In this document: piece after piece, positions 36,991 through 46,710 of the stretch
How the letters are laid out: each line of letters opens with the position of its first letter
Numbering within the stretch: position 1 is the stretch's first letter
NCBI GenBank assembly: GCA_050747525.1
Contig: JBOGOC010000107.1
Location: forward strand, 7,483 to 71,482
DNA length: 64,000 nt
From: JBOGOC01 sp050747525
Lineage (GTDB): Bacteria > Acidobacteriota > Polarisedimenticolia > JACPZX01 > DASXTC01
Direction of reading: 5' to 3'
Translations under genes and position numbers: made by a program
The notes under the pieces: model-generated
Told to the model about the DNA's origin: nothing
What the model saw: only the letters and a program-made list of their open reading frames with translations
Databases searched by the model: none

Positions 36991-39900
36991 CTAATTCTTC
37001 GTGAACGGGAACGGGTTGCTCATCTGCCCGAAGTATTCCACCCTCACGTCGCCCGGCCCGCTGTAGGCCGCCGGCGGCACGATGGTAAACCCCACGCTGA
37101 TCGAGCCGATGAGCGGGAGGTTCCGAACCGAGAAGTTGAAGAGGCTCACGGACGGGACCGAATTGATGTAGGGGATGGTTCCGGCGCCGAAGTTGGTGCC
37201 GCCTGTTCCCACCGGCATGAACGAAGGACCCGAGCTCGGGAGCAGAATGAAGATCCGGGGGGGGCCGTTAAAAGTCGTCCCGGTGCCCGTCCCGGTGCCC
37301 GTTCCGGAGCCTGTGCCTCCCGCGATCCCCTGCTTCTTCTCCGGATCCCATCCCCGCACGATCACCCTGGGCACCTGATTCGCCGTGGACATGCGGGGCG
37401 AGAACTTGTAGACCGTCCCGAACCACCCATGGCCCAGCCGCGCGGCGCGGACTCTGATGAACTCGAGGTCGGTCTGGTTGTGCTGGTACACGTGGTCGTG
37501 CTTGATCACGGGGCCGCCGCCGGCGGCCGCGCGTATCATGGACCCGCCGAAGGAGGGCTTGGAGCCCTTGCTGCGTTCCAGCCACTGGATGTCATGGTGC
37601 TTCCAGGGCGTGGCCTTGGTGATGGTGTACTCCTTCGGATTGAAGTAGGCGCTCTTCTTCTGCCAGGGGACCGACTTGTCGAGGCCGACCTCCTTGGGGT
37701 TGAAGTAGGCGAGGCCGCTCGGGTCGGTGAAGTTGATCGGGTTGCCTCCGGCGTAGGCGTAGGCGTTGCCGCCCGAGCCGGGATCCCCCCACGCGCCCAG
37801 CGGGTCGCGCGTCAGGAAGCGTCCTTCGTTGGGGCTGTAGGCGCGGTGCAGGGTGTGGTAGAGGCCTCCCCGATCGGCCGCGGGGATGCGTGAGCGGCTC
37901 CCCGTCTCCGGCTCGTAGCGCAGGCCCGCGAACAGCCAGGGGTTCCCCGCGGGGCTCTGGGCCACGGGATCGCCAACCGCATTGGTGAGCGGAACGTTGG
38001 ACGGGCTCTCGAAGGTCGGCTTCCCGTACGGGTCGTAGGTGACGCGCTCCAGCAGGGCCGGCGCGGCGCCGTCGAGCAGCCCCACGGTGCTCCCGAGAGC
38101 GTCCATCAGCAGATAGTTCAGGCCTCCGCCCGCCACCGACTTCCACTTCCCGTCGATACCGGTGCGGCCGCCGCGCTGCTGAACGGTGTGCACCAGCTCG
38201 TGGCCGAGCAGGGCCGGGCCTTCGCGCGTGGCGATCCCGGTATCCCCCCAGTGGCCGAATGACTCCTCGACCGGCAGTCCGGTGATGAGACGCTGCCGTC
38301 TGTGCAGCCGCCCCAGGCCGTCGTAGCCGTAGGCCGCCAGCAAGGTCCCGTCCATGCGCTCCGCCCTCGTCAGGCGGTCCAGGTTGTCGTACACGTAGCG
38401 CACGCCGTCCTCGAGGCGGTTGCCGTTGATGTCGTGAGCCATGTTCACGCCGTCGGGGACCGACGTGGACGCCGGGTCCGCGAAATCGTCCGGCACGCCG
38501 TCGTCCACGCGCGTGCCGCCGCTCTGCGGCTCGTCGTACTCGTTGTTGTTGTTGGGCGTGTTGAGGTACGACACGCCGCGCTTCGTGAACGACGCCCAGT
38601 TCCCCGGGGCGTCGAGGGCCCACGTCTGGCTGTCCAGCGCCGGGCCCGACGGCAGGTGATCGAGAGTGAGGAACCTCTTCTGGAAACCGACCAGCCGGTC
38701 GGCCGAGTCGTACAGATACAGCTCGCCCATCGCCCCCTGGCCGGGGGGCGGCACCGGATGGTGAGGGCGGCGCTGCGACGTGCGGTTGCCGCCGCGATCG
38801 TAGCGGTACTCGTAGGCCGCAAGCTGCGCGCCGTTCGGGTCGAAGTGGTTCATCAGGATCAGACGGCGCGCTCCGTCGAAGCCGATGTCGGCGGTCCCCG
38901 CGGCGTTCAGCACGGTCGTGCGCGCGCCGTTTCCGAGCCACTGCGTGTGCACGCGCGACATGCCGAAGTACTGGAGCGCGGATGAGCCGCCTCCGGCTGA
39001 CGGATCCGCAACGAACGCCAGTCGGCCGGCCGTGTCGTACTCGTAGGTGATGGCGCGCCCGGACGGATAGACCAGCCCGATGGGGCGGTCCTCGCCCAGC
39101 CACTGCATGCTGGAGGTCATCGATCCGCCGCCCCCCCCGCCGCCGCCGGACGTCTCCTCCACCTGTCGGCTCAGCGAGTCGTGCAGGAAGGTCACGGTCG
39201 AGTCGTCGTTGGGATCGGCCGCCTGGTTGTTGTCCGTCGCGCGGGTGAGCCGGGACAGGCCGTCGTACTCGAACTCCTGCGTCTGCGGCTGGAGGGTGGG
39301 CGACGACGCCACCACGGTCACCAGCAGCATGGCAGGATTGTGCGTCTGAATGATGGTCGTCCCGCCGGGCTTGATGATCTTCCACGCGTTCCCTTCGCCG
39401 TCGTGGTCCATGGTGGTGTGCGTCCCGTCATCCGCCTGCTGCAGGACGAGGCGCCCCGCGTTGTCGTACTGGTAGCTGGTGGTGTGCCCGTTTCCGTCAT
39501 GGGCTGCGGACAGCAGCGAGTCGGGGCTCCAGTCGAACGTGTTCAGGATGATCCCGGCGGGGTTGGCCGGCGTCGGCACAGGGGCCGGCGACGGCGTCCC
39601 GTCCCCCTGGCCGCCGGCGCTCAGGACCTGCTCGCGGTGCACCCACTGAAGCTGCCCATCGGCTCTGTACCGGGTCACGTTGCCGTGGCCGTTGACCTGG
39701 ACGGACAGCCCGGCGCCCAGCGCAGAACGGCGCGGCAGGGTGGGCCCCGGGGGGCCCTTGGGATCCGAGGTGAAGACCAGTGCGCCCAGACTGTTGTACC
39801 CGCGTCGCTCCGCATGCCCGATGCCGTCGAAGGTGATGGTGCTGCGGCCCAGCGCATCGTGCATGTGGGTGGTGAAGAACCTCTCGAAGAGGAGGCCGGG

Positions 39901-42900
39901 CGAGGACGGAAGCTCCGTCTCCACCTCCTCGATCAGGTTCCCCGCCGGATCCCAGGCGATGTCCACGGTGCTGCCGTCGGGGTGTGTCGTCTTCACCAGG
40001 CGCCCCAGGCCGTCGTAGTCGTAGCGCGAGACGGTTCCCGTGTCGTCATGGTCGAAGGTCACGCGCGAGAGCTTGTCGTACTCGATCCACCGATTGATCC
40101 CGCCGTCGCCCGGCACGAGGGAGCCTTCCAGCAGGACGGGAGGCCTCACCGGGACCGCGCCGGCCGGGATGAAGAGCCTCGTGTAGGCGCGGGTCATCCG
40201 CTCCAGCTCGTCGTGGGCGTACAGGGTGTCCTCGAGGTCCACGTTGGTGGCGCCGGAGCGATCGGGAGGCGTCGGGCCTCCCACCGGTCCCCGCTTCAGC
40301 ACCCGCACCACGTTGCCGGCCGGGTCGTGGAAGATCTCGCTCGTGTTCCCCACCTGATCCACGGTGCGCACCAGACGGTCGAATCCGTCGTAGGCGCCAT
40401 CGATCAGCCCCCCCAGCCCGTCCACCACGCGCACCAGGCCGCCGTTGCCGTCATAGGCATAGCTGCGTGTCACGGGGAGCCCGCCGCGCGGCCCCGAGGC
40501 GGCGGCCGAGCTGGACAGCGGGAGGTCCCGCTCGTCCCAGGCCATCGTCTGCACCACCCCTTCGGGCGTGGTCTGGCTGACGGAGTTCCCGTTGCCGTCG
40601 TAGGCGTAGCGGTACTCCACGTCGAGCCCCGTGGTCATCTCGCGGATGTCGACGGCCAGGTTGTCGAGCGCGTCGTACTGGAAGCTGTGCTCCACCCAGG
40701 GCCCTGCGCCGCTCGTCTCTCCCACGTCCTCTTTCTGCACCCGCACCAGGTTGTCGTTGGCGTCGTATTCGTATCGTGTGCGGAAGCCGAGCGGGGTGAG
40801 TCCCGGCTCGCCGTAGCCGGTGGCCGGGAAGACGGCCGTCGCGGCGCGCGCCTCCACCACCTGGTCGAGCTGGTTGTGGGTCCACTCGTGGGCCACGCCG
40901 CGCGGGTCGTACATGCGCACCGGGCGGCCGATAGGGTCGTACAGGATCTCCACGCGGGCCGCGACCTGCGGCGGGTTGGTCCCGTTGTTGCGGCCCAGAT
41001 CGGCCCTCCAGTCCCACAGAAGGACGTACTCGAGACCCCCCTCCGATGCCGCAAGGGGCCTCCCGTCGGCGGGCGGAGGCGTGAGAACGCCGTCGCCGTC
41101 GGGATCGTTCTCCGGGTGATACGAGATGGAATGGGAGTTCTGCTCGGGATCCACGATGGAGGCGAGCTGGCCGTGGTCGTTCCAGGCCCAGCGGGTGACG
41201 ATCTCCTGCGTGGTGTCCCCCTCGATGGCCGCCTGCTGCGAGGCGGGATCGAGCGCGACCGGCGGATCGTCGCGGCGCACGGGGCGTCCGGCGATCTGGT
41301 CCAGGCGTCCGTCTCCGTTGAGGTCGCCCAGGCCCAGCGGCACGCTGCTCAGGTTGATCTGGAAGCGAGCCGCCATCTCCAGCAGGCCAGTGGCGGCGGG
41401 ATCCCCTTCCTGGTAGTCGTACCCGATCAGGACAAGGTGCCCCCGGGGGGTCAGGATGCTCCGGACCTGGTTACGCACCGGCTCGTAGGTGAAATTCCAG
41501 ACGATGTCGGCCGCCTCGCCATTGTGCCCGTCGCCACGGCCGCCCGAAGCGTGCGAGTCGGCCTCCAGGCGCACCTGCAGCAGATTGCCGCGCGCGGGGA
41601 TGTCCGCGAACGAGTCCCACAGGAAGTGGTGCCGGCTCCCCTCGGGAGTCGTGGTCTGCAGCAGCTGCCCGTCCGCGTTGAAGACGTGGCGCGTCAGGTA
41701 GTCGGGCTCGCCGCGGCGCAGCTCGCGGTTGGTGAGCTTCAAGATGGACAGCGGGTGCCCCGCACCGTTGTGGACCCGCTCCTCGATGTTGCCGTTGCGA
41801 TCGGTGATGGTTGTGCGGCGCCGCTCGATGTCCGGGTCGGGGGGATCCGCGCCGAGGTTCAGGTACTGATAGGCGTAGGTGATCGTGCCGCCCACGGGCG
41901 GCAGCGCGAACGGGTCGCCCAGATCCTGGCTCACCACGCGATCGAAGCTGGGCAGCGTGGGATTGGTCCCGTAGTCGAACCGGGTGACCGGCAGGCTCGC
42001 GGTGTTCTGCGCAGGGGTCCTGATGGAAAGGAGATTGTGGTTCAGCAGCGGGCTGGAGAAGCCGCTCGAATACGTGTAGCGCGTGGTCTTCCCCGCGGGG
42101 AAGTCGTTGCCGTTGGGGGTCCCCGTGACGACCGGGGATCTCACCGACGTGCGATCGCCGGCCGTGTCGTAGGTGCTGATCGTCTCGCGTCCGGTGAAGT
42201 CCGCCTCGCGCACGACGCGCCCGGCGGCGTCGTACTCCAGCGTGTGCGATCGGCCGAACTGATCCACGATGGTCGTGAGCAGCCCCTGATGATCGTAGAG
42301 ATAGGTGATGCGCGGGCCGTCTGGATCCTCGTCGGCTTCGAGCGCCCCCTCGCGGCTGCTGCCGTCGAAGCCGTGATAGCGGCGGATCCATCCGTCGGAG
42401 AGCCGCAGCAGGAACGAGCCGTCCGGCTCCTGGTAGAGGACGGCGTCCAGATCGGGCCCTTCCCATTTGAGCGGGATGCCCGACGGCCGCATGAGGGAGA
42501 CGCGGCCGTGCCCCGTGTACAGCGCCACGTCGGGCCCGCTGCGGCGCAGGCGGCTGTTGGCGGGGAAGTCCCAGCCGTATCCCATCGGGCCGTTGTAACG
42601 CGCGCTGCTGTGGTAGTACTTGTGCGTGCAGCCCTGGACCAGGTATTTCCCGTCGAACTTCCTGCCGATGCCGGTCCCCGTCCACGGCTTGCCCGGGCTG
42701 AGCATCTTGCGCGTGAAGTGGGTCACCCCGCCTTCCTGGTAGTCGACGACCTCGCTCTCGGTCTTGAGTCCCGATAGGCTCTTGAAGAAGGCGGTGTCGT
42801 ACCCGGCCTCCTCCACGACCACCTCGCCGCTGTGCAGGTTCACGTGGGTCCAGCCGTGCGGCCCGGGCCGGGTCTCCCGGCTGGGGCTCCTCGACGGCTC

Positions 42901-43326
42901 GGCGTTCGGCAGCCCGTCCGGGGACGGGTCCAGGATCATGGCGAAGTTGCGCCTGTTCGGCTTGCAGGGGATGGCGGGAAACGACTCGACCCCCCCGCTG
43001 GAGAACCCGACCGGCCCGGCCCCCGACTCGTCGAAGGCGCCCACCAGGAAGAAGTACCCCTGCCCCACCGGGGGATTGGCCGGCACGGAGGCGGTCGTTC
43101 CCGGGACCGAGCCGAGCAGGCAGGCGCCGTAGTTCCCGGTCACGAAAGACGAGAGGTCTCCGCGGTAGACGTGGTATCCCTCGGCTCCGGGCACAGCGCT
43201 CCAGTTAAGCTGTCCGATGGTGTAGAAAAGCTGGTCCTGGACCTCGGGAGGAGCGGCAAGCAGCGGTCCGTGGATGAATCCAATGAATCCGAGGAGCAAC
43301 GCCAGACGTGACGATCGATTGGGCAT
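36991..43326 (-). CDS. Giant RHS-repeat protein, copy 2
   Basis: 2111 aa, paralogous to copy 1 along nearly its whole length. It has a signal peptide and shared N-terminal block ('YHVYRGDLSSF', 'NPPVGQGYFFLVGAFDESG'), the YD repeat shell, and the core 'SPNEGRFLTRDPLGAWGDP'. It lacks the GGTxDINIGIGE array. Before the core it carries 'REGPALLGHELVHTVQQRGG', with H1709-E-L-V-H1713. This strongly resembles the zinc-protease-like motif of the DUF4157/eCIS-core domain. The tip after the core is longer (about 280 aa). It includes a Gly-Thr low-complexity stretch and a beta-rich C-terminal domain ending 'SNPFPFTKN'. No immunity gene is recognisable downstream. Confidence 0.92.
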   Translation of the reverse strand: MPNRSSRLALLLGFIGFIHGPLLAAPPEVQDQLFYTIGQLNWSAVPGAEGYHVYRGDLSSFVTGNYGACLLGSVPGTTASVPANPPVGQGYFFLVGAFDESGAGPVGFSSGGVESFPAIPCKPNRRNFAMILDPSPDGLPNAEPSRSPSRETRPGPHGWTHVNLHSGEVVVEEAGYDTAFFKSLSGLKTESEVVDYQEGGVTHFTRKMLSPGKPWTGTGIGRKFDGKYLVQGCTHKYYHSSARYNGPMGYGWDFPANSRLRRSGPDVALYTGHGRVSLMRPSGIPLKWEGPDLDAVLYQEPDGSFLLRLSDGWIRRYHGFDGSSREGALEADEDPDGPRITYLYDHQGLLTTIVDQFGRSHTLEYDAAGRVVREADFTGRETISTYDTAGDRTSVRSPVVTGTPNGNDFPAGKTTRYTYSSGFSSPLLNHNLLSIRTPAQNTASLPVTRFDYGTNPTLPSFDRVVSQDLGDPFALPPVGGTITYAYQYLNLGADPPDPDIERRRTTITDRNGNIEERVHNGAGHPLSILKLTNRELRRGEPDYLTRHVFNADGQLLQTTTPEGSRHHFLWDSFADIPARGNLLQVRLEADSHASGGRGDGHNGEAADIVWNFTYEPVRNQVRSILTPRGHLVLIGYDYQEGDPAATGLLEMAARFQINLSSVPLGLGDLNGDGRLDQIAGRPVRRDDPPVALDPASQQAAIEGDTTQEIVTRWAWNDHGQLASIVDPEQNSHSISYHPENDPDGDGVLTPPPADGRPLAASEGGLEYVLLWDWRADLGRNNGTNPPQVAARVEILYDPIGRPVRMYDPRGVAHEWTHNQLDQVVEARAATAVFPATGYGEPGLTPLGFRTRYEYDANDNLVRVQKEDVGETSGAGPWVEHSFQYDALDNLAVDIREMTTGLDVEYRYAYDGNGNSVSQTTPEGVVQTMAWDERDLPLSSSAAASGPRGGLPVTRSYAYDGNGGLVRVVDGLGGLIDGAYDGFDRLVRTVDQVGNTSEIFHDPAGNVVRVLKRGPVGGPTPPDRSGATNVDLEDTLYAHDELERMTRAYTRLFIPAGAVPVRPPVLLEGSLVPGDGGINRWIEYDKLSRVTFDHDDTGTVSRYDYDGLGRLVKTTHPDGSTVDIAWDPAGNLIEEVETELPSSPGLLFERFFTTHMHDALGRSTITFDGIGHAERRGYNSLGALVFTSDPKGPPGPTLPRRSALGAGLSVQVNGHGNVTRYRADGQLQWVHREQVLSAGGQGDGTPSPAPVPTPANPAGIILNTFDWSPDSLLSAAHDGNGHTTSYQYDNAGRLVLQQADDGTHTTMDHDGEGNAWKIIKPGGTTIIQTHNPAMLLVTVVASSPTLQPQTQEFEYDGLSRLTRATDNNQAADPNDDSTVTFLHDSLSRQVEETSGGGGGGGGSMTSSMQWLGEDRPIGLVYPSGRAITYEYDTAGRLAFVADPSAGGGSSALQYFGMSRVHTQWLGNGARTTVLNAAGTADIGFDGARRLILMNHFDPNGAQLAAYEYRYDRGGNRTSQRRPHHPVPPPGQGAMGELYLYDSADRLVGFQKRFLTLDHLPSGPALDSQTWALDAPGNWASFTKRGVSYLNTPNNNNEYDEPQSGGTRVDDGVPDDFADPASTSVPDGVNMAHDINGNRLEDGVRYVYDNLDRLTRAERMDGTLLAAYGYDGLGRLHRRQRLITGLPVEESFGHWGDTGIATREGPALLGHELVHTVQQRGGRTGIDGKWKSVAGGGLNYLLMDALGSTVGLLDGAAPALLERVTYDPYGKPTFESPSNVPLTNAVGDPVAQSPAGNPWLFAGLRYEPETGSRSRIPAADRGGLYHTLHRAYSPNEGRFLTRDPLGAWGDPGSGGNAYAYAGGNPINFTDPSGLAYFNPKEVGLDKSVPWQKKSAYFNPKEYTITKATPWKHHDIQWLERSKGSKPSFGGSMIRAAAGGGPVIKHDHVYQHNQTDLEFIRVRAARLGHGWFGTVYKFSPRMSTANQVPRVIVRGWDPEKKQGIAGGTGSGTGTGTGTGTTFNGPPRIFILLPSSGPSFMPVGTGGTNFGAGTIPYINSVPSVSLFNFSVRNLPLIGSISVGFTIVPPAAYSGPGDVRVEYFGQMSNPFPFTKN

Positions 43327-43395
43327 GACCGGGCCTCTCCTTGCCCCCAGGCAGGGGTAGACACAAGGTGCATGCAGGGGATTCAGGGACCAGTG

Positions 43396-43444
43396 GCCCG
43401 AATTTCATACCGGGATCCGCTTCTGAGATCAAGGGAATTCGGGC
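43396..43444 (-). promoter_or_regulatory. Promoter of RHS copy 2 inside an inverted repeat
   Basis: On the minus strand TTGATC (43427-43432), 17-bp spacer, TATGAA (43404-43409). A perfect 9-bp inverted repeat, GCCCGAATT (43396-43404) and AATTCGGGC (43436-43444), brackets the two hexamers and could be an operator. The repeat is not kept upstream of copy 1, although the promoter is. On the plus strand TATCAT at 43444-43449 may serve the divergent ankyrin gene. Confidence 0.5.
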
Positions 43445-43480
43445 TATCATGGGCCCTCAATACACCTGCGAGGAGAAAAG

Positions 43481-45682
43481 ATGACCATTCGTCCTTCCGT
43501 CGTGATCGGGATCCTGGGTGCTGTCTTCCTGATGGCCGCTTCGGCCGCCGAGCCCGACCGGGGCGAGGCTCTGCGCGAGGCGGCCCGCGCCGGAGACCTG
43601 GAGAAGGTGCGGTCGCTCCTGGATGCCGGCGTCCCCGTCGACTCTCCTGGCCCCCGTCACGGCCACACGGCGCTGCTGTTCGCCGCTGACGGCGGGCATC
43701 TGGCGGTCGTCGAGCTGCTGGTGTCGCGCGGCGCGGACGTGAACGCGATGGAAGGGTTCTTCAAGGTGACCCCGCTGCTGGCGGCGCTCGGCCCGATGGG
43801 CAAGCAGCCCACCCCCGAGCACGGGAAGATCGCCCTGCTGCTCCTGTCCAAGGGGGCGAAGCAGGCCGACTCGGCCCTCGTCACGGCCATCCAGAAGGGC
43901 GATCTGGACCTGGCGCGCGCGGCGCTGGCCACCGGGCGGCTGACCCCTCTCGATCTCAAGGCCGCGCGCAAGATGGCCGACGGCGTTCCCAACGAGGCCT
44001 TGAAGACGCTGCTGGCCGAAGCGAAAGTCGAGGCCCCGAAGCGCCCTCCCTACAAGGCGTCCCCCGAGCGGCTGAAGGCCTGCGAAGGGAAGTTCCGCGG
44101 TCAGGGAGGGGAAGTGACGGTCGCCGTGAAGGGGGATGCCCTGTCCGTGTCGGGAGGCGGGGTGACCGATCTGATCCTGCAGCCGGTGGAGGAAGGGCTC
44201 TTCGAGTCGGCCGACGGCACCACGGCCATGGCGTTCGCCGGACGGTCGACCCTGATCGAGTGGGCCACCATGAACCGTGACGGCGAGCTGCTCCAGCTGG
44301 GGATGGTCACCACGACGTCCGATCCGCTCCCCATGAAGAAGGCGGAAGGAGCCCCGGCCGACGCAGCGGCGCCGCGCACGGAAGCCCGCCCCTGGCCGCA
44401 GTTCCGCGGCCCGGGAGCGTCGGGGATCGCTGATGGCCAGGGGGTGCCTTTGCAGTGGAGCGTCTCCAAGCAGGAGAACATCCGCTTCAAGACGCCGGTG
44501 CCGGGCATCGCGCTGAGCAGCCCCGTGATCTGGGGCGACAGGATCTACCTGACCACGGCGGTGAGCGAGAAACAGGACAAGACCTTCCGCACGGGTCTGT
44601 ACGGCGACGCCACCTCGGTGGACGACACCTCCGAGCACGTCTTCCGCCTGCTGGCCCTCGATGCCGCGACCGGGAAGGTCCTGTGGGATCAGGAGGTCCA
44701 CCGCGCGCAGCCGACGGTGCGCCGTCATCTCAAGTCGAGCCTGGCCAACGCCACCCCCGTGATCGACGGCTCGCGCGTCGTGGTGCTGTTCGGCGCCGTG
44801 GGGGTGCTCGCGGCCTACGACCTGCAGGGGAAGCAGCTCTGGAAGACCGACGTCGGCATCCTCGATTGCAACGACCCGCAGTCGGGGCAGGCCGAGTGGG
44901 GACACGCCAGCAGCCCCATCCTTTATCAGGGGTCGATCATCCTCCAGGCTGACCGCCGCAAGGACTCGTTCCTGGCGGCCTACAAGCTCGACAGCGGCGC
45001 GCAGGTCTGGCGCGTGTCGCGCGACGAGCCGTCCACGTGGACCACCCCCAACATCGTGTCGTCCCCGAAGGGGGACGAGCTGGTCACCAACGGGCGCATC
45101 ATCCGGGCGTACGATCCGAAAACCGGCTCGCTGCTGTGGAGCCTGGGCCCCAACAGCGAAGTGATCGTGGCCACGCCGGTGGTCGCGGACGGCCAGGTGT
45201 ACATCACCGCGGGGTATCCGCCGGTGCGCCCCGTCTACGCCGTGCGGCCCGGCCATCGCGGTGATCTGACGCTCCCCGACGGCCAGAGCTCCAGCGAAGC
45301 GGTGGCCTGGAGCCATCAGCGCGGAGGGACCTACATCCCCACGCCGATCCTGTACCGCGGGCACTTCTACACCATCGGCAACAACGGCCTGCTGACCTGC
45401 TACGACGCCGCGACCGGGAAGCAGGTCTACCAGACTCGGGTGGGGGAGATGGGGGCGTCGTTCTCGGCTTCTCCCGTGGCCGCCGACGGCCGGCTCTACT
45501 TCATCAGCGAGACGGGGGACGTGTTCGTGCTGCGGGCCGGGCCCGAGTTCGAGCTGCTGGCCACCAACCCGATGGACGAGGTGGTGATGGCCACGCCGGC
45601 CGCCTCCAACGGCCTGCTGGTGGTTCGCACGCTGGGGCACGTGGTGGGGATCGGCGCTTCGGCCGGCGCGTCCGGGCACTAG
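43481..45682 (+). CDS. Exported protein with ankyrin repeats and a PQQ-type beta-propeller
   Basis: 733 aa; GAGGAG before ATG; signal peptide ending 'AASAA'. Residues 25-180 are ankyrin repeats ('GHTALLFAADGGHLAVVELLVSRGADVNA'-like, about 60-90). A roughly 100-residue beta domain follows. From about 305 a BamB/quinoprotein-dehydrogenase-like propeller begins 'WPQFRGPGASGIADGQG', with blades such as 'LLALDAATGKVLWDQEV' and 'IRAYDPKTGSLLWSLG'. Propellers starting 'W.QFRGP..G' are common in Acidobacteriota and Planctomycetota. No PQQ-dehydrogenase catalytic residues were identified, so binding or scaffolding is more likely than redox chemistry. The ankyrin fusion is unusual. Confidence 0.85.
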   Translation: MTIRPSVVIGILGAVFLMAASAAEPDRGEALREAARAGDLEKVRSLLDAGVPVDSPGPRHGHTALLFAADGGHLAVVELLVSRGADVNAMEGFFKVTPLLAALGPMGKQPTPEHGKIALLLLSKGAKQADSALVTAIQKGDLDLARAALATGRLTPLDLKAARKMADGVPNEALKTLLAEAKVEAPKRPPYKASPERLKACEGKFRGQGGEVTVAVKGDALSVSGGGVTDLILQPVEEGLFESADGTTAMAFAGRSTLIEWATMNRDGELLQLGMVTTTSDPLPMKKAEGAPADAAAPRTEARPWPQFRGPGASGIADGQGVPLQWSVSKQENIRFKTPVPGIALSSPVIWGDRIYLTTAVSEKQDKTFRTGLYGDATSVDDTSEHVFRLLALDAATGKVLWDQEVHRAQPTVRRHLKSSLANATPVIDGSRVVVLFGAVGVLAAYDLQGKQLWKTDVGILDCNDPQSGQAEWGHASSPILYQGSIILQADRRKDSFLAAYKLDSGAQVWRVSRDEPSTWTTPNIVSSPKGDELVTNGRIIRAYDPKTGSLLWSLGPNSEVIVATPVVADGQVYITAGYPPVRPVYAVRPGHRGDLTLPDGQSSSEAVAWSHQRGGTYIPTPILYRGHFYTIGNNGLLTCYDAATGKQVYQTRVGEMGASFSASPVAADGRLYFISETGDVFVLRAGPEFELLATNPMDEVVMATPAASNGLLVVRTLGHVVGIGASAGASGH

Positions 45683-45705
45683 CCGGGCGGAAGGCGGGAG
45701 CAGCC

Positions 45706-46710
45706 ATGGGTGTCGGCGTCGCGGCTTTCCTGATGCTGGTGATGTCATCCGGCACGGCGGGGCCGGCCCCCGTGGTGGACGTGCATCTGCATGCATCGGC
45801 CGCCGATGACAACGGGCCGCCACCTCTGGCGCTGTGCGTGCCGGCCGTCGAGCTTCCCGCGCGCGATCCGATCCGGCCGTGGCCGGAGGCTTTCATCGCC
45901 TGGCAGAAGGACCCGCCGTGCACCGACCCGGTCCGTTCGCCGCTCACCGACGGCGAGCTGATGAAGGAGACGCTCTCCGCTCTTGAGCGCCTCAACGTGA
46001 TCGGCGTCCTGAGCGGACCGCAGGATCGGGTCGAGGCGTGGCGCCTGGCTTCTCCGGGGCGGGTGATCCCGGGGCTTCAGTTCCGGTTCGGCCGCGACGA
46101 CCTCACACCCGAAACGCTGCGCCGCCTTCACCAGGAGAAGCGCTTCGCCGTCTTCGCCGAGGTGACGAACCAGTACGCCGGAATCGGGCCGGACGACCCG
46201 CGCTTCGAGCCCTACCTGGCCGTCGCCGAGGAGCTGGACATCCCCGTCGGCATTCACATCGGCACGGGCCCGCCGGGGGCGCCCTATCTGGGCATGGGCT
46301 CCTATCGCGCGGCCCTGCACAGCCCGCTCTCGCTCGAGGAGCCCCTGGTGCGCCATCCCCGCCTGCGGGTCTACATCATGCACGCGGCCTGGCCGATGAT
46401 CGACGACCTGCTGGCGGTGCTGTGGGCCCATCCCCAGGTGTACGTGGACACGGGGGGGATCGTGTTCGGGCTCCCGCGGGCCGAGTTCCACCGATACCTG
46501 CAGCGCATCGTCGAGGCGGGGTTCGTCAAGCGGGTGATGTTCGGATCGGATCAGATGGTCTGGCCCGGCCTCATCGAGAAGTCGATCCAGGCCATCGAGT
46601 CGGCACCCTTCCTCAGCGAGGCCCAGAAGCGGGACATCCTGTATCACAACGCCGCCCGGTTCCTGCGGTTCAGCGAAGCGGACGTGGCCCGGCACCACGG
46701 ACGGCCATGA
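45706..46710 (+). CDS. Amidohydrolase-2 family metal-dependent hydrolase
   Basis: 334 aa TIM-barrel hydrolase. Metal ligands: H27-x-H29 in 'VVDVHLHA', the His of 'VGIHIGTG', the His of 'YIMHAAWP' and the Asp of 'MFGSDQM'. These match the amidohydrolase_2 group, which also includes decarboxylases. The first 20 residues are hydrophobic and may be a signal peptide, giving a periplasmic enzyme. The substrate is unknown. The stop overlaps the next ATG (ATGA), so it is translated with the class V aminotransferase and permease. Confidence 0.88.
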   Translation: MGVGVAAFLMLVMSSGTAGPAPVVDVHLHASAADDNGPPPLALCVPAVELPARDPIRPWPEAFIAWQKDPPCTDPVRSPLTDGELMKETLSALERLNVIGVLSGPQDRVEAWRLASPGRVIPGLQFRFGRDDLTPETLRRLHQEKRFAVFAEVTNQYAGIGPDDPRFEPYLAVAEELDIPVGIHIGTGPPGAPYLGMGSYRAALHSPLSLEEPLVRHPRLRVYIMHAAWPMIDDLLAVLWAHPQVYVDTGGIVFGLPRAEFHRYLQRIVEAGFVKRVMFGSDQMVWPGLIEKSIQAIESAPFLSEAQKRDILYHNAARFLRFSEADVARHHGRP

